Source: Hyphobacterium sp. CCMP332 (GTDB lineage Bacteria > Bacteroidota > Bacteroidia > Cytophagales > CCMP332). From it: a stretch of 64,000 nt of DNA. Position 1 is the stretch's first letter, and every line of letters begins with the position of its first letter. The notes under the pieces are model-generated. The model saw only the letters and a program-made list of their open reading frames with translations, ran no database searches and had not been told where the DNA came from. The position numbers and the translations under genes were made by a program. Positions 43,854 to 53,817 of the stretch are shown here, one piece after another. The stretch covers positions 1,900,001 to 1,964,000 of the forward strand of contig CP058647.1 in NCBI GenBank assembly GCA_014323545.1. Direction: 5' to 3'.

Positions 43854-45425
43854 CTAAACTCCCAAAAGTAATCTTGTAGGATCTTCAAGCAATTCCTTAA
43901 CTCTAACAAGAAAACTTACTGACTCTTTTCCGTCGATGATTCTGTGATCATAGGATAAAGCCACATACATAATCGGAAGAATTTGAACTTCGCCATTGAC
44001 AGCCATTGGTCGCTCCACAATATTGTGCATTCCTAGAATGGCCGATTGAGGTGCATTTATAATGGGGGTTGAAAGCATTGATCCAAAAATTCCACCATTG
44101 GTGATGGTAAATGTACCTCCGGTCATTTCCTCAATACTAAGTTTTCCATCTCTTGCTTTAACTGCGAGATTGTAAATTTCTTTTTCAATTTGGTCAAATG
44201 ACATGTCCTCTGCGTTGCGAATTACTGGCACAACCAAGCCGCGTGGGGTCGAAACTGCAATAGAAACATCGCAATAATCTGAATAAACAATTTCATCACC
44301 ATCGATTTGACCATTTACAGCTGGATACTCCTGAAGCGCCATACAGCAGGCCTTTGTAAAAAATGACATAAAACCTAAGCCTATCTCATACTTTTCCTTA
44401 AATGACTCCTTATATTTTTTTCTGAGTTCCATGATCGGTTTCATATTCACCTCGTTAAAAGTGGTCAGCATTGCTGTGTCATTTTTAACCGAGACCAATC
44501 TTTTTGCAATTGTTTTTCGCAAATTGCTCATCCTTTTTCTTTCCTGATTCCTGGTTCCGGAAGATTTTTCTGATAGCTTAGAAGTACTTTCTTTAGCTTG
44601 TGTTTGCTTGCTGTCAGACTTTTTGGCAGCCTGAGCATCTTCTTTAGTTATGCGACCATCAACACCGGTACCTTTTACATCAGAAGGATTAATGCCTTTT
44701 TCTTTTAAAATTTTTGCAGCTGCCGGAGAAGCATGTCCTGCAGCATAGCCATCTGCATCCGATACCTTAGAACTTGAACTAGTATTGTCATGAGAAGTGC
44801 TTTGAGGCTGGCTTTCTTCTTTTACAGATTCAACTGCATTTGATTCAGCAACTTCGATTTTGCAAATTAAATCACCGATCGCAAGGGTATCACCTTCGCT
44901 TGCGACATGTTTTAAATAACCGGAAGCTTCAGCAGGTAATTCAAAAGTGGCTTTGTCTGACTCAATCTCACAAATAATTTCATCAAGTTCAACAAAATCT
45001 CCATCCTCTTTTAACCATGAGCCCACAGTGACTTCATTGATGGACTCTCCCACAGGACTCACCCGCATTTCTTTTATTTCACCGCTTTTATTAGATGTGT
45101 TAGCAGTAGAACTTTGGGATTTTGTTTCTTCTACGCTCTTAGATTCTTTCTGGGAATCTTCTGAACTTGATTTAGAATCCGAAGCGCTAGCATCTGTATC
45201 TATTTCACATATGGTATCACCTACTGCAAGCGTATCACCTTCCTGGGCAATTATCTTTATTTTTCCTGCAGACTCAGCATTAAGTTCAAAAGTGGCTTTA
45301 TCGGACTCAAGCTCACAAATTATTTGATCCATCTCCACCATATCACCATCTTCAACACTCCATTGTCCAATGGTGACTTCGGTAATTGATTCACCGACTT
45401 GAGGTACTTTGATTATTTCACTCAT
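43854..45425 (-). CDS. sucB: 2-oxoglutarate dehydrogenase E2, dihydrolipoyl succinyltransferase, two lipoyl domains
   Basis: Transfers succinyl from the lipoyl arm to CoA in the TCA cycle. 523 aa, longer than the 400-aa E. coli protein because it has two lipoyl domains: K43 and K157, both in ESDKATFEL, joined by a Ser/Glu-rich linker. A peripheral-subunit-binding domain follows at about 230-265, then a linker and the catalytic domain from about 295, with SYDHRIIDG near 493-501 holding the catalytic His. The succinyl type is inferred from the sucA gene 7 bases upstream. Two lipoyl domains could speed substrate channelling. Confidence 0.93.
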   Translation of the reverse strand: MSEIIKVPQVGESITEVTIGQWSVEDGDMVEMDQIICELESDKATFELNAESAGKIKIIAQEGDTLAVGDTICEIDTDASASDSKSSSEDSQKESKSVEETKSQSSTANTSNKSGEIKEMRVSPVGESINEVTVGSWLKEDGDFVELDEIICEIESDKATFELPAEASGYLKHVASEGDTLAIGDLICKIEVAESNAVESVKEESQPQSTSHDNTSSSSKVSDADGYAAGHASPAAAKILKEKGINPSDVKGTGVDGRITKEDAQAAKKSDSKQTQAKESTSKLSEKSSGTRNQERKRMSNLRKTIAKRLVSVKNDTAMLTTFNEVNMKPIMELRKKYKESFKEKYEIGLGFMSFFTKACCMALQEYPAVNGQIDGDEIVYSDYCDVSIAVSTPRGLVVPVIRNAEDMSFDQIEKEIYNLAVKARDGKLSIEEMTGGTFTITNGGIFGSMLSTPIINAPQSAILGMHNIVERPMAVNGEVQILPIMYVALSYDHRIIDGKESVSFLVRVKELLEDPTRLLLGV

Positions 45426-45432
45426 AATACTA

Positions 45433-48147
45433 TTATTCCAATGCTTTATTTATAAGATTTTTTTGTTCTTCTGCATGTTTCTTGTGAAAACCGGTCGCGG
45501 GAGATGCGCTTGCCTTTCTGCAAATCACCTCTATATCCCGTTTGCGGTAGTATCTCATTAAATAGTTCCAGGAACCCATATTTTCCGGTTCTTCCTGCAC
45601 AAAGAAACATTTAGCTTTATTGTATTTTTTAAAAATTGCCTCTAATTGTTTTTCGGGTAGTGGATGCAATTGTTCAATTCTAACGATGGCTACATTCTTT
45701 TTCTCTTGTTTATCTCTTTCTTCAGAAATTTCATAATAGATTTTCCCTGAGCATAAGATTAATTTGTCTACTTTTTTAGCATCTGCGGTATCGTCGATCA
45801 CTTCCTGAAAATTGCCTTTTGTAAACTCTGAAATTGGCGATACGCAAGCCGGATTTCTCAACAGGGATTTTGGCGACATATTGATCAAAGGCTTTCTAAA
45901 AGGCCAGGCAAGTTGACGTCTTAAACCGTGAAACAAATTGGCAGGTGTGGTGATGTTGGTCACAATCATATTGTAATTGGCGCTCAACTGTAAAAACCTT
46001 TCAAGTCTTGCGCTTGAGTGCTCCGGTCCCTGACCTTCATAGCCATGCGGGAGAAGCATTACCAAACCGTTCATTCTATCCCATTTTGATTCTGCAGCTG
46101 CAATGAATTGGTCAATCATAACCTGCGCTCCATTGGCAAAATCTCCAAATTGTGCTTCCCAAATTACCAGGGCATGAGGATTCGCCATAGCGTAACCAAA
46201 TTCAAAGCCAAGAACAGCAAATTCGGATAACAGTGAATTATATATTCTCAGTTTTTGCTGATTTTCCTGTATAAAATCCAAATTCGAATAGGGCTCATTG
46301 CTTTCGGCATCAAATAAAATAGAATGTCTGTGTGAAAAAGTTCCTCTGATTACATCCTGACCGGAAATTCGTACAACCTGATTCTCAGCTAATAACGAAC
46401 CGTAGGCAAGCAATTCCCCTGCTGCCCAGTTTAGCATTTTTTCTTCAAAGAACATTTTATTTCGTTCTTTCAAAAGCCTGTCTATCTGCTTTAATGGTTT
46501 AAAATCTTTTGGCACATTGCACAGCGCTTTGCCAATGGCATCTATTTGCGCTTTCTTTATTCCAGTATTTGGAGATTTGTCAAAGTCTTCAGGTTTGGAA
46601 TTTCGAAGCTCTTCCCATCCAAATCCAAGCTCAACGGATGAATAGCTTAATTTTTTCTCCTTGACCATATTCAACCTGTCCTGTAATAAAGACCTGAAAG
46701 CCTTGTCCATTTGCTTAGCAATATTTGCATCACTATCGCCTCTTTCTATTAGGGCTTTATTATATACCTCCCTTGGATTGGGGTGTTTGGCTATGGTGTT
46801 ATATAGTTTGGGCTGAGTGAATTTTGGCTCGTCACTTTCATTATGGCCATGTCTTCTGTAACAGACCATATCGACAAAAATATCTCGGTGAAATTTTTGT
46901 CTGAACTCAACGGCAATTCTCGAAGCAAAAGTAACTGCCTCAGGGTCATCTCCGTTAACATGCAGAACAGGGCTATCAATAATGTCAGCGATATCAGTAG
47001 AATATATACTCGATCTCGCATCCTGAAAATCAGTGGTAAAGCCCAGTTGATTATTAATAACAAAATGTATGGTTCCTCCTGTGTGATAGCCTTTTAATTT
47101 GGACATTTGTGCCACTTCATAGACAATTCCCTGTCCGGCAAGGGCCGCATCGCCGTGGATAAGTATTGGCAATACCTTCGAAACGTTATCATCAAAAATA
47201 TAATCTGATTTTGCTCTAATAAATCCCTCAACGACTGGATTTACAGCCTCAAGGTGAGAAGGATTGGGCGCCAGATTAATTTTAACCATGGTTCCGTTTG
47301 TAGCTTTAATAGAACTGGAAAATCCAAGATGGTATTTTACATCACCATCACCCATGGTAGTACTTGGCGGTGCATTGCCTTCAAATTCATTAAAGATTTC
47401 TTCATAGGTTTTTTTCATAGTATTGGCAAGCACATTCAAACGACCTCTGTGGGCCATTCCAATAACAATACTCTCTATCCCCAAATCAGCACCGGTATTT
47501 ATCATGGCATCAAGTGCGGGAATGGTGCTTTCTCCACCTTCCAGTGAAAATCTTTTTTGTCCTATGTATTTGGTATGGAGAAAGTTTTCGAAAACTACCG
47601 CTTCGTTTAACTTGGAGAGAATATGCATTTTCTCTTCCTTACTTAGGTTTAGGTTTAGATATTCCTTTTCGCTTTTATCCTTAAACCATTGTCGTATTTC
47701 TGGTTCTCTGATTTCGTAATAATCGAATCCTATTGTTTGACCAAAGATACTTTTACACCTTTCAACTATTGATTTTAGAGTGGCTTTACCAAGTCCCAAT
47801 TCATGCCCGGCATGAAATTCCTTTTCTAAGTCGCTTTCGCTAAGGCCAACATCTTTTAATTCTACGCCGGCATTTCTATTTAATCTTTGTCGCACCGGAT
47901 TGGTATTAGATATGAGATGCCCATATTCTCTATAACGTTCTATAAGGTCATATACCTTGACTTCGTCTAATGAAAAATCATCGGATGAAACGGCCTCACC
48001 GTTGTCCCAATTTTTTGAAGCAAATTCAAAACCCTCAAAAAACTTCTGCCAGGATTCATCGACAGATTCGGGTTTAGATTTAAATTCACTGTATAAGTTT
48101 TCGATGTAGTCGCCATGAGCATTGGCGATATAAGAATATTTGTCCAT
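45433..48147 (-). CDS. sucA: 2-oxoglutarate dehydrogenase E1 (thiamine-diphosphate)
   Basis: Decarboxylates 2-oxoglutarate and reductively succinylates lipoyl E2. 904 aa from the ATG giving [19 protein letters not shown]; 8 residues more upstream have no family support. The N-terminal helix for E2/E3 binding is followed by the ThDP domain with [13 protein letters not shown] near 222 and [20 protein letters not shown] near 310, the C-terminal domain with [24 protein letters not shown] near 690-713, and the [15 protein letters not shown] motif near 845. It requires thiamine diphosphate, which ties in with the TPP riboswitch elsewhere in the window. Confidence 0.95.
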   Translation of the reverse strand: MDKYSYIANAHGDYIENLYSEFKSKPESVDESWQKFFEGFEFASKNWDNGEAVSSDDFSLDEVKVYDLIERYREYGHLISNTNPVRQRLNRNAGVELKDVGLSESDLEKEFHAGHELGLGKATLKSIVERCKSIFGQTIGFDYYEIREPEIRQWFKDKSEKEYLNLNLSKEEKMHILSKLNEAVVFENFLHTKYIGQKRFSLEGGESTIPALDAMINTGADLGIESIVIGMAHRGRLNVLANTMKKTYEEIFNEFEGNAPPSTTMGDGDVKYHLGFSSSIKATNGTMVKINLAPNPSHLEAVNPVVEGFIRAKSDYIFDDNVSKVLPILIHGDAALAGQGIVYEVAQMSKLKGYHTGGTIHFVINNQLGFTTDFQDARSSIYSTDIADIIDSPVLHVNGDDPEAVTFASRIAVEFRQKFHRDIFVDMVCYRRHGHNESDEPKFTQPKLYNTIAKHPNPREVYNKALIERGDSDANIAKQMDKAFRSLLQDRLNMVKEKKLSYSSVELGFGWEELRNSKPEDFDKSPNTGIKKAQIDAIGKALCNVPKDFKPLKQIDRLLKERNKMFFEEKMLNWAAGELLAYGSLLAENQVVRISGQDVIRGTFSHRHSILFDAESNEPYSNLDFIQENQQKLRIYNSLLSEFAVLGFEFGYAMANPHALVIWEAQFGDFANGAQVMIDQFIAAAESKWDRMNGLVMLLPHGYEGQGPEHSSARLERFLQLSANYNMIVTNITTPANLFHGLRRQLAWPFRKPLINMSPKSLLRNPACVSPISEFTKGNFQEVIDDTADAKKVDKLILCSGKIYYEISEERDKQEKKNVAIVRIEQLHPLPEKQLEAIFKKYNKAKCFFVQEEPENMGSWNYLMRYYRKRDIEVICRKASASPATGFHKKHAEEQKNLINKALE

Positions 48148-48168
48148 ATCCCTGAATGTTGATAAAAT

Positions 48169-48176
48169 CAAAGGTA
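48169..48176 (-). promoter_or_regulatory. -7 box upstream of sucA
   Basis: Minus-strand TACCTTTG matches TAnnTTTG and ends 21 bases before the sucA ATG. A TTG lies 14 bases further upstream, closer than the usual 17-23. Confidence 0.35.
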
Positions 48177-48220
48177 TATATTCTGATTATCAATGAAAAA
48201 TTGCCTAACCGATTATACAC

Positions 48221-49435
48221 TTATTTAATTTGTGCGTAATTTGACAGATAATTATATGTATCTGTTAAAGCCCCCTGATCAGTAATTGTGGCTTTCTTTA
48301 AGATGTCGTTTTTATCATTATTCCAGAATTGGGGGAGAACATTTGAAATCAATTCTTTTCCGAAATCCTCTGAAGCATCTCTCGGTAATTCACATGGTAA
48401 ATTATCCACTGCCATCACAGTAATATTTCCTTCATCACTTAAAGCTTTTTCAACGCTGTCATCGCTAGGGTTATAATCGTAAATGGGATCCTCAATAGTA
48501 CTGGGCATTTTTGTAGAAGGTATACTTCCTTCGATATCACAGGTAATGTCTGCTATTATTCGAATCCTGAAATCATGGCCAGCACTCTGTTCTCTCGAAA
48601 ACAAAACCGGACTTCCGGGATCCCAATAGGCGCCTGCTATTAACAGATCTGTTTGATAAGCATATTTTAAAAAATTGCTTTTAAAATGTTCAGGGTGTTT
48701 GTAAAACTCATTCCTGCTGAATGGGATTCCATCTTTGTGATAATGATAATCCCTGGAATTCAATTGAGCAAAAACCGGTTCCCTAAAGCTTTCTTCTAAA
48801 TATTCAGCCGGAGTAACTTTTTGAATATTCATTCCGTGAAGTACTTCCATAGCACCTTTTGATACTCTCCCTCCTCCGGTTAAAGCTATTTTTATAGCCG
48901 GCAACTTCACTTTACCGAATTCTCTTTTGAGATCTTCGAGATCAAAACAACGATGAGCCCTTCGAATATTGAACAAATTGTATCGCTGTCCGAAAGTCCA
49001 AATGCCATTGTATGCGCCTACAATTCCGGCGTATCTTCCAAAGGCAATGATTCGCTTTCCATTGGTATCAGTCAATACCTCATAATCGATCAATCGAATA
49101 TTTTTCTTAATTATCGTTTTGAGCAGATCGCGATTGTAGGGCTGTTCTTTAATAGTGTGAGAAAAGAAGAAATAGGTTTTATCTTCGATCAAATGTTTTT
49201 TAGGAACTTCTTTTACGCCCATTAAAACGTCACAATCACTTACATCCTTTACAACTTTTACCCCGGCTTCAGTATAATCGATATCTTTAAAACAACGGAT
49301 ATTACTGGATTGGACTACAATTTCAAGTTCCGGAAATGCCTCCATGGCATCTGCACATTGCGCCGGAGTCATTGGAACGCGTTTATCGACCGGTATTTTT
49401 TGCTCTTTAATTAATCCAAATTTAATCTTTGTCAT
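48221..49435 (-). CDS. Saccharopine-dehydrogenase/lysine-ketoglutarate-reductase-like NAD(P) oxidoreductase
   Basis: 404 aa of the AlaDH/PNT-N plus Rossmann family. The N-terminal FGLIKEQKIPVDKRVPMTPAQ (about 6-26), YFFFSHTIKEQPYN near 88-101 and the glycine motif IALTGGGRVSKGAMEVL near 183-199 are seen. The C-terminal VDNLPCELPRDASEDFG near 345-361 matches the saccharopine dehydrogenase (Lys1) and AASS LKR region (VDNxPxxLPRxAxxxFG). The likely reaction joins or splits lysine and 2-oxoglutarate via saccharopine; direction and substrate cannot be set by eye, and bacterial members may act on other amino acids. Same strand as sucA, 73 bases upstream. Confidence 0.75.
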   Translation of the reverse strand: MTKIKFGLIKEQKIPVDKRVPMTPAQCADAMEAFPELEIVVQSSNIRCFKDIDYTEAGVKVVKDVSDCDVLMGVKEVPKKHLIEDKTYFFFSHTIKEQPYNRDLLKTIIKKNIRLIDYEVLTDTNGKRIIAFGRYAGIVGAYNGIWTFGQRYNLFNIRRAHRCFDLEDLKREFGKVKLPAIKIALTGGGRVSKGAMEVLHGMNIQKVTPAEYLEESFREPVFAQLNSRDYHYHKDGIPFSRNEFYKHPEHFKSNFLKYAYQTDLLIAGAYWDPGSPVLFSREQSAGHDFRIRIIADITCDIEGSIPSTKMPSTIEDPIYDYNPSDDSVEKALSDEGNITVMAVDNLPCELPRDASEDFGKELISNVLPQFWNNDKNDILKKATITDQGALTDTYNYLSNYAQIK

Positions 49436-49573
49436 ATCTGATTATTCTGATAAATAAGACCGCAATTTAAGCTTCATTAGTTCTTTTTGGAATTTTTCGT
49501 GAATCAATTCAAACTTTTCATCGATAGAGTTAAATAAATCATAAATTTGAACTTCGTTTTGAATGATGATGAT

Positions 49574-50416
49574 ATGGCCTGGTTTAATAGGAAAGCCAAA
49601 GGAATTCAAACACCTACTGATCAGAAAAAAGATGTACCCGATGGTTTGTGGTACAAAACTCCTTCCGGAAATATTAGTCATATGGCAGAGCTCAAGAAAA
49701 ACAGCTATGTTGTACCGGAAGATAACTATCATGTAAGGATTGGTTCCAAAGAGTATTTTGAAATAATTTTTGATAAAAACAAATTTCAGGAGCTGGATGC
49801 AAATATGTCATCAGCCGATCCATTGAATTTTGTAGATACCAAAGCTTATCCCGCAAGAATAACTGCAACCCAGCAAAAAACTGGATTGAAAGATGCTGTT
49901 CGTTCGGCTGTTGGTAAAATGAACGGTAAGGAAATAGTTATTAGCTGTATGGACTTTCAGTTTATTGGTGGAAGTATGGGATCGGTTGTGGGGGAAAAAA
50001 TTGCCAGGGCAATTGATTATTCGAGAAAACATAAAATTCCATTTTTAATGATTTCAAAATCCGGGGGTGCCAGAATGATGGAAGCCGGATTTTCCCTAAT
50101 GCAGCTTGCGAAAACTTCTGCCAAACTTAGATTGCTGGCGGATGAAAAAATTCCTTTTATTTCGTTATTGACAGACCCAACTACAGGGGGCGTTACCGCT
50201 TCGTTCGCCATGTTAGGAGATTTTAATATAGCCGAACCCGGAGCCCTTATTGGTTTCGCCGGGCCTAGAGTAATAAGGGAAACAATCGGTAAAGATTTAC
50301 CTAAAGGATTTCAAAGTGCGGAATTTTTAATGGAACATGGATTTCTCGATTTTATCGTTGACAGACGTGATCTCAAGCGCACACTTACAGATTTATTAAA
50401 AATGCTTGAAAATTAA
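49574..50416 (+). CDS. accD: Acetyl-CoA carboxylase carboxyltransferase beta subunit, without zinc ribbon
   Basis: Carboxyltransferase half of acetyl-CoA carboxylase, for malonyl-CoA in fatty acid synthesis. 280 aa from the ATG giving [15 protein letters not shown], as in the family; a 9-residue upstream extension is unlikely. The normal four-Cys zinc ribbon is present only as an outline: the positions are T29, G32, V47 and D50. The crotonase fold is intact, with [22 protein letters not shown] near 119-140, [19 protein letters not shown] near 157-175 and [16 protein letters not shown] near 200-215. The Cys loss matches what I recall of Bacteroidota AccD. Confidence 0.92.
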   Translation: MAWFNRKAKGIQTPTDQKKDVPDGLWYKTPSGNISHMAELKKNSYVVPEDNYHVRIGSKEYFEIIFDKNKFQELDANMSSADPLNFVDTKAYPARITATQQKTGLKDAVRSAVGKMNGKEIVISCMDFQFIGGSMGSVVGEKIARAIDYSRKHKIPFLMISKSGGARMMEAGFSLMQLAKTSAKLRLLADEKIPFISLLTDPTTGGVTASFAMLGDFNIAEPGALIGFAGPRVIRETIGKDLPKGFQSAEFLMEHGFLDFIVDRRDLKRTLTDLLKMLEN

Positions 50417-50429
50417 AGAACCATGAGCC

Positions 50430-50463
50430 CTTTAAAGCGTTGAAATTAGTACAAACTTTAAAG
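50430..50463. promoter_or_regulatory. Two palindromic CTTTAAAG words, 26 bases apart
   Basis: CTTTAAAG (self-complementary) at 50430-50437 and 50456-50463, in the accD-nqrF gap upstream of the nqrF -7 box. Possibly a regulator-binding pair. Confidence 0.3.
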
Positions 50464-50482
50464 TCTATTTAGGCTTATTAAA

Positions 50483-50490
50483 TATATTTG
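50483..50490 (+). promoter_or_regulatory. -7 box upstream of nqrF
   Basis: TATATTTG matches TAnnTTTG and lies 32 bases before the start codon. No -33 TTG at standard spacing. Confidence 0.35.
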
Positions 50491-50522
50491 CAGTTAACAT
50501 TAAATACCAAAATAAAATCTAG

Positions 50523-51821
50523 ATGGTAATCATTGCGTCAATAATAGCTTTTACAATAGTGATTGTTTTGCTGGTATTGATATTACTTTTTGCTCAATCA
50601 AAATTAGTGCAGCAAGGTGATGTCAAAATTGTAATAAACGGAGATGAATCTAACCCGGTTGTCGCATCGGCTGGTGGAACTTTGCTATCTACTTTGTCAT
50701 CGCAGAAATTGTTTCTTCCTTCTGCATGTGGTGGAGGAGGTACTTGTGCCATGTGCAAGTGCGTGATAGAAGAAGGAGGGGGAGATGTACTTCCTACAGA
50801 AGAAGGGCATTTGTCCAGATCTGAGAAAGAAGAAGGTGTAAGACTTTCTTGTCAGGTCAAAGTTAAAAACGATATGAAAATCAGAATTCCGGATGAAATT
50901 TTCGGGATTAAGAAATGGGATTGTGAAGTTGTTTCAAATTATAATGTCGCTTCTTTTATAAAAGAATTTGTTGTAAAACTTCCGGCAGGTGAAAACCTGG
51001 ATTTTAAATCCGGTGGCTATATACAAATTGACGTCCCTCCGATTGAAGTGGACTTTAAAACTATGGAGATTGCTCCTTTGCCCGATGATCCGGCCGGGGA
51101 GGAAAAATTTAAACCAGAATGGGATAAATTCAATCTTTGGGATCTGAAAATGAAAAACGATGAGGAAATTTTCAGAGCATATTCAATGGCCAATCACCCG
51201 GCAGAGGGAGATATTATAATGCTGAACATTAGAATTGCCACTCCGCCATGGGATAGAGCAAAAAATTCTTGGATGGATGTGAATCCCGGTATTTGTTCAT
51301 CCTATGTTTTTTCAAGAAAAAAAGGTGATAAAGTAACCATTTCCGGACCTTACGGAGAGTTTTTTATTAAAGAAACAGAGCGTGAAATGGTTTACATCGG
51401 TGGAGGAGCAGGTATGGCACCACTAAGATCTCATATTTTCCACTTATTCCATACGCTCAAAACCAACAGGAAAGTGAGTTATTGGTACGGGGGGAGATCG
51501 CGCAGGGAATTATTTTATACTGAACATTTCAGAAAAATAGAAAAGGAATTTCCAAATTTTAGCTATCATATTGCATTATCTGAACCACTTGAAGAGGATA
51601 ACTGGAAAGTAAAAAAAGACATCGACGACAAAGAAGGAGAAGGATATGTAGGATTCATTCACCAGGTGTTTATCGATAATTACCTAAGTAAACATCCAGA
51701 TCCGGAAGAAATAGAATTTTACTTCTGCGGACCTCCAATGATGAATGCTTCTGTATTAAAAATGTGTGATGAATATGGCATTCCACCTGAAAATGTCGCA
51801 TTTGACGATTTTGGAGGATAG
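50523..51821 (+). CDS. nqrF: Na+-translocating NADH:quinone reductase subunit F
   Basis: NADH-oxidising subunit of the sodium-pumping Nqr complex in the inner membrane. 432 aa. N-terminal membrane helix (about 3-24), 2Fe-2S domain with C69, C75, C78 and C110 in [14 protein letters not shown] and LSCQV, then a ferredoxin-reductase FAD region (RAYSMANHP near 219) and NADH-binding [17 protein letters not shown] near 296-312, ending with [13 protein letters not shown] and the Nqr-like terminal DDFGG. It is slightly longer than the Vibrio protein (407 aa). The other nqr genes are not beside it: accD is upstream, and a terminator and a ureohydrolase-like gene are downstream. Confidence 0.92.
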   Translation: MVIIASIIAFTIVIVLLVLILLFAQSKLVQQGDVKIVINGDESNPVVASAGGTLLSTLSSQKLFLPSACGGGGTCAMCKCVIEEGGGDVLPTEEGHLSRSEKEEGVRLSCQVKVKNDMKIRIPDEIFGIKKWDCEVVSNYNVASFIKEFVVKLPAGENLDFKSGGYIQIDVPPIEVDFKTMEIAPLPDDPAGEEKFKPEWDKFNLWDLKMKNDEEIFRAYSMANHPAEGDIIMLNIRIATPPWDRAKNSWMDVNPGICSSYVFSRKKGDKVTISGPYGEFFIKETEREMVYIGGGAGMAPLRSHIFHLFHTLKTNRKVSYWYGGRSRRELFYTEHFRKIEKEFPNFSYHIALSEPLEEDNWKVKKDIDDKEGEGYVGFIHQVFIDNYLSKHPDPEEIEFYFCGPPMMNASVLKMCDEYGIPPENVAFDDFGG

Positions 51822-51828
51822 CAAAAAA

Positions 51829-51856
51829 TAAAAGGAGAATGAATTTCTCCTTTTTT
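51829..51856 (+). terminator. Rho-independent terminator after nqrF
   Basis: AAAGGAGAA (51831-51839), loop TGAAT, TTCTCCTTT (51845-51853), then TTTT and an AT tail. It separates nqrF from the following operon. Confidence 0.85.
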
Positions 51857-51872
51857 TATTTTTATTTGTTTT

Positions 51873-53033
51873 ATGAGCTTAAGCATATTTTTTAATCCTC
51901 TTGAAGATAAATTCTTATCCTTTTCGGGTAACAAGCACAGTTTTGGTCATAAACTGAGTAAGAACGATTCCACACCCGTCAACTGGCAGCAACATGACAT
52001 TGCCATAATTGGCATAGATGAATACAGAGGGTCGCATGCCGGCCAAAAACAAAATGGCGGACCTGATATTATTCGAACCGCACTATACAATCTGTCTGGC
52101 TGGAATAGTGAGAAAAAAATAATCGATCTTGGGAATCTAAGACCTGGAGAAAATTACAAGGAAACGCAAAACCGTTTGCAAAGCGTCCTTGAGTTGCTCT
52201 TTGAGAATGAGATCATCAGTATAATTGTTGGCGGATCCCAGGATCTTGATTTACCACAATATGCAGCTGCAGAAGTGCTCAATAAAATGATCAATTTTGG
52301 AAGTATTGATTCGAGAATAGATTTCGAACCTGATGTTGAGGGCGTTCCGGCAGACCGCAGTCATTTGCATAAAATACTCACACACGAACCAAACTACCTT
52401 TACAATATTTGCAGTATAGCGTATCAATCCTATCTGGTTCAAAAAGATATGATTTCACTTATGGAGAAATTGTATTTTGAAGGAATACGACTTGGCGCAA
52501 TTCACGATGACATCAAAGAGATTGAGCCCTTTTTAAGAAACCTCGATATTTTAAGTTTTGATATTTCTGCATTGCGGGGGCAGGATGCGCCGGGCCAATC
52601 AGAACCACAACCATTTGGGATGAGCCCTGAACAGGCTTGTCAGCTCGCCTGGTATTCAGGGCATGGTGCAGGTGTACAAAGTATTGGTTTTTACGGTTAT
52701 CAGCCAAAGCAAGATAAGGATGCATTAACTGCAAAACTACTGGCTACCATGATATGGTATTTTGTAGAAGGGTTTAACCACAGAAAAATTGAAACTTCAT
52801 TTTCAAGTAATGACTATCAAAAGTTTACGGTAGCCTTTAGCGGTTCACCATCAGAACTGGTTTTTTACAAGAGTCTTAAAACAGATAAATGGTGGATAGA
52901 AATACCTTTGCTTAAGAGTCAGAATAAATACAGACATTTTAAATATATACCCTGCAGTTATCAGGATTATCTTCAGGCAGGCAAGGGAGAAGTACCCGAT
53001 AAATGGATTCTTGCCCAATCGAGAATTGCCTGA
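51873..53033 (+). CDS. Ureohydrolase-fold protein with degraded metal site (formimidoylglutamase-like)
   Basis: 386 aa with the arginase/agmatinase fold and an added C-terminal segment. The metal motifs are partly lost: GGxH reads GGSQ with Q123 for His, DxHxD reads DSRID with R148 for His (D146 and D150 kept), and the DxD motif reads FDIS with S232 for the second Asp (D230 kept). Such proteins are often annotated formimidoylglutamase in Bacteroidota, but with three ligands gone a di-manganese hydrolase is doubtful. It lies in a probable operon with two TonB-CTD proteins (25-base gap), which suggests an envelope or gliding-related role rather than histidine breakdown; no hut genes are seen. 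The role is inference. Confidence 0.7.
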   Translation: MSLSIFFNPLEDKFLSFSGNKHSFGHKLSKNDSTPVNWQQHDIAIIGIDEYRGSHAGQKQNGGPDIIRTALYNLSGWNSEKKIIDLGNLRPGENYKETQNRLQSVLELLFENEIISIIVGGSQDLDLPQYAAAEVLNKMINFGSIDSRIDFEPDVEGVPADRSHLHKILTHEPNYLYNICSIAYQSYLVQKDMISLMEKLYFEGIRLGAIHDDIKEIEPFLRNLDILSFDISALRGQDAPGQSEPQPFGMSPEQACQLAWYSGHGAGVQSIGFYGYQPKQDKDALTAKLLATMIWYFVEGFNHRKIETSFSSNDYQKFTVAFSGSPSELVFYKSLKTDKWWIEIPLLKSQNKYRHFKYIPCSYQDYLQAGKGEVPDKWILAQSRIA

Positions 53034-53058
53034 TATTTCTTAAATTCCATATTGCATT

Positions 53059-53817
53059 ATGGCAAAATGGAAAATATTTACACTAGGCCTTTTATTTTAC
53101 GCATTCACAGCAAAATCTCAATACGATTTTTCTCCGGAAAATGTCGGTGGAAAAGTAGAAGCTAAAAGAATCATCAGCGAAGCATTTTGTCCAGATAAAA
53201 TTAAACCCGAAAACAGACTCCCGGGCAAAATAATACTGACTTTCATAGTAAATAAAGATAAAAGCATTGATTCATTGAATTTTGCTAAAAGTTATAACGA
53301 TGAAGTCGATAAAGAAATAGAAAGCGTATTTCCGGCAATCCAATGGCTGCCTGCACTTATTGAAAATGAACCGGTAAGTTCCTGGCATATGTTTGAGTTT
53401 CGCGTTAATTCTAAATTTTTCCTAAACTCCGATTTATGTGATGCCAAACCATTTGATAAAGTTTATTCATATATAGATTTAGATGAAAAACCCGAGTTTA
53501 TTTGGGGTGATTTCAACAAATGGGTTTACAACAAATTGGAATATCCCGAAGTAGCTTTGAAAAAAGGAATTGAAGGCTCTGTACTGACTCGTTTTGTGAT
53601 TGAAAAGAACGGAAAATTAAGCAACGTTGGTATAGCCAGAAGCGTTGGCGGAGGATGTGATGAAGAAGCTTTAAGAGTTATAAGAATAAGTCAATGGCGG
53701 CCGGGTCGAAAGGAAGGGAAACCGATAAGAACCCAGGTTTACTATCAAATCACATTTAAAACAAGAGGGTCGAGTTTTAAAACGATACATTCGGGAGATA
53801 TGATTAAAGGGCAATGA
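53059..53817 (+). CDS. Exported protein with two TonB C-terminal-like domains (copy 1)
   Basis: 252 aa with a signal peptide (about 1-20, ending TAKS-Q) and no other membrane segment. Two TonB-CTD-like units: one at about 45-125 (LPGKIILTFIVNKDKS, IQWLPALIENEPV) and a clearer one at about 155-245 (YPEVALKKGIEGSVLTRFV, GGGCDEEALRVIRIS, WRPGRKEGKPI). There is no Pro-rich linker and no anchor as in TonB proper. Cysteines near 131 and 200 have matching positions in the next gene. Paralogue of the downstream gene, with which it overlaps by 4 bases. It may be a periplasmic TonB-domain adaptor. Confidence 0.7.
   Translation: MAKWKIFTLGLLFYAFTAKSQYDFSPENVGGKVEAKRIISEAFCPDKIKPENRLPGKIILTFIVNKDKSIDSLNFAKSYNDEVDKEIESVFPAIQWLPALIENEPVSSWHMFEFRVNSKFFLNSDLCDAKPFDKVYSYIDLDEKPEFIWGDFNKWVYNKLEYPEVALKKGIEGSVLTRFVIEKNGKLSNVGIARSVGGGCDEEALRVIRISQWRPGRKEGKPIRTQVYYQITFKTRGSSFKTIHSGDMIKGQ

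Noticed and set aside
44947-45327. Open frame of 126 codons on the plus strand
   Set aside because: It mirrors the repeated lipoyl domains and Ser-rich linker of sucB; its Ser-rich repeats are an artefact of the opposite strand.
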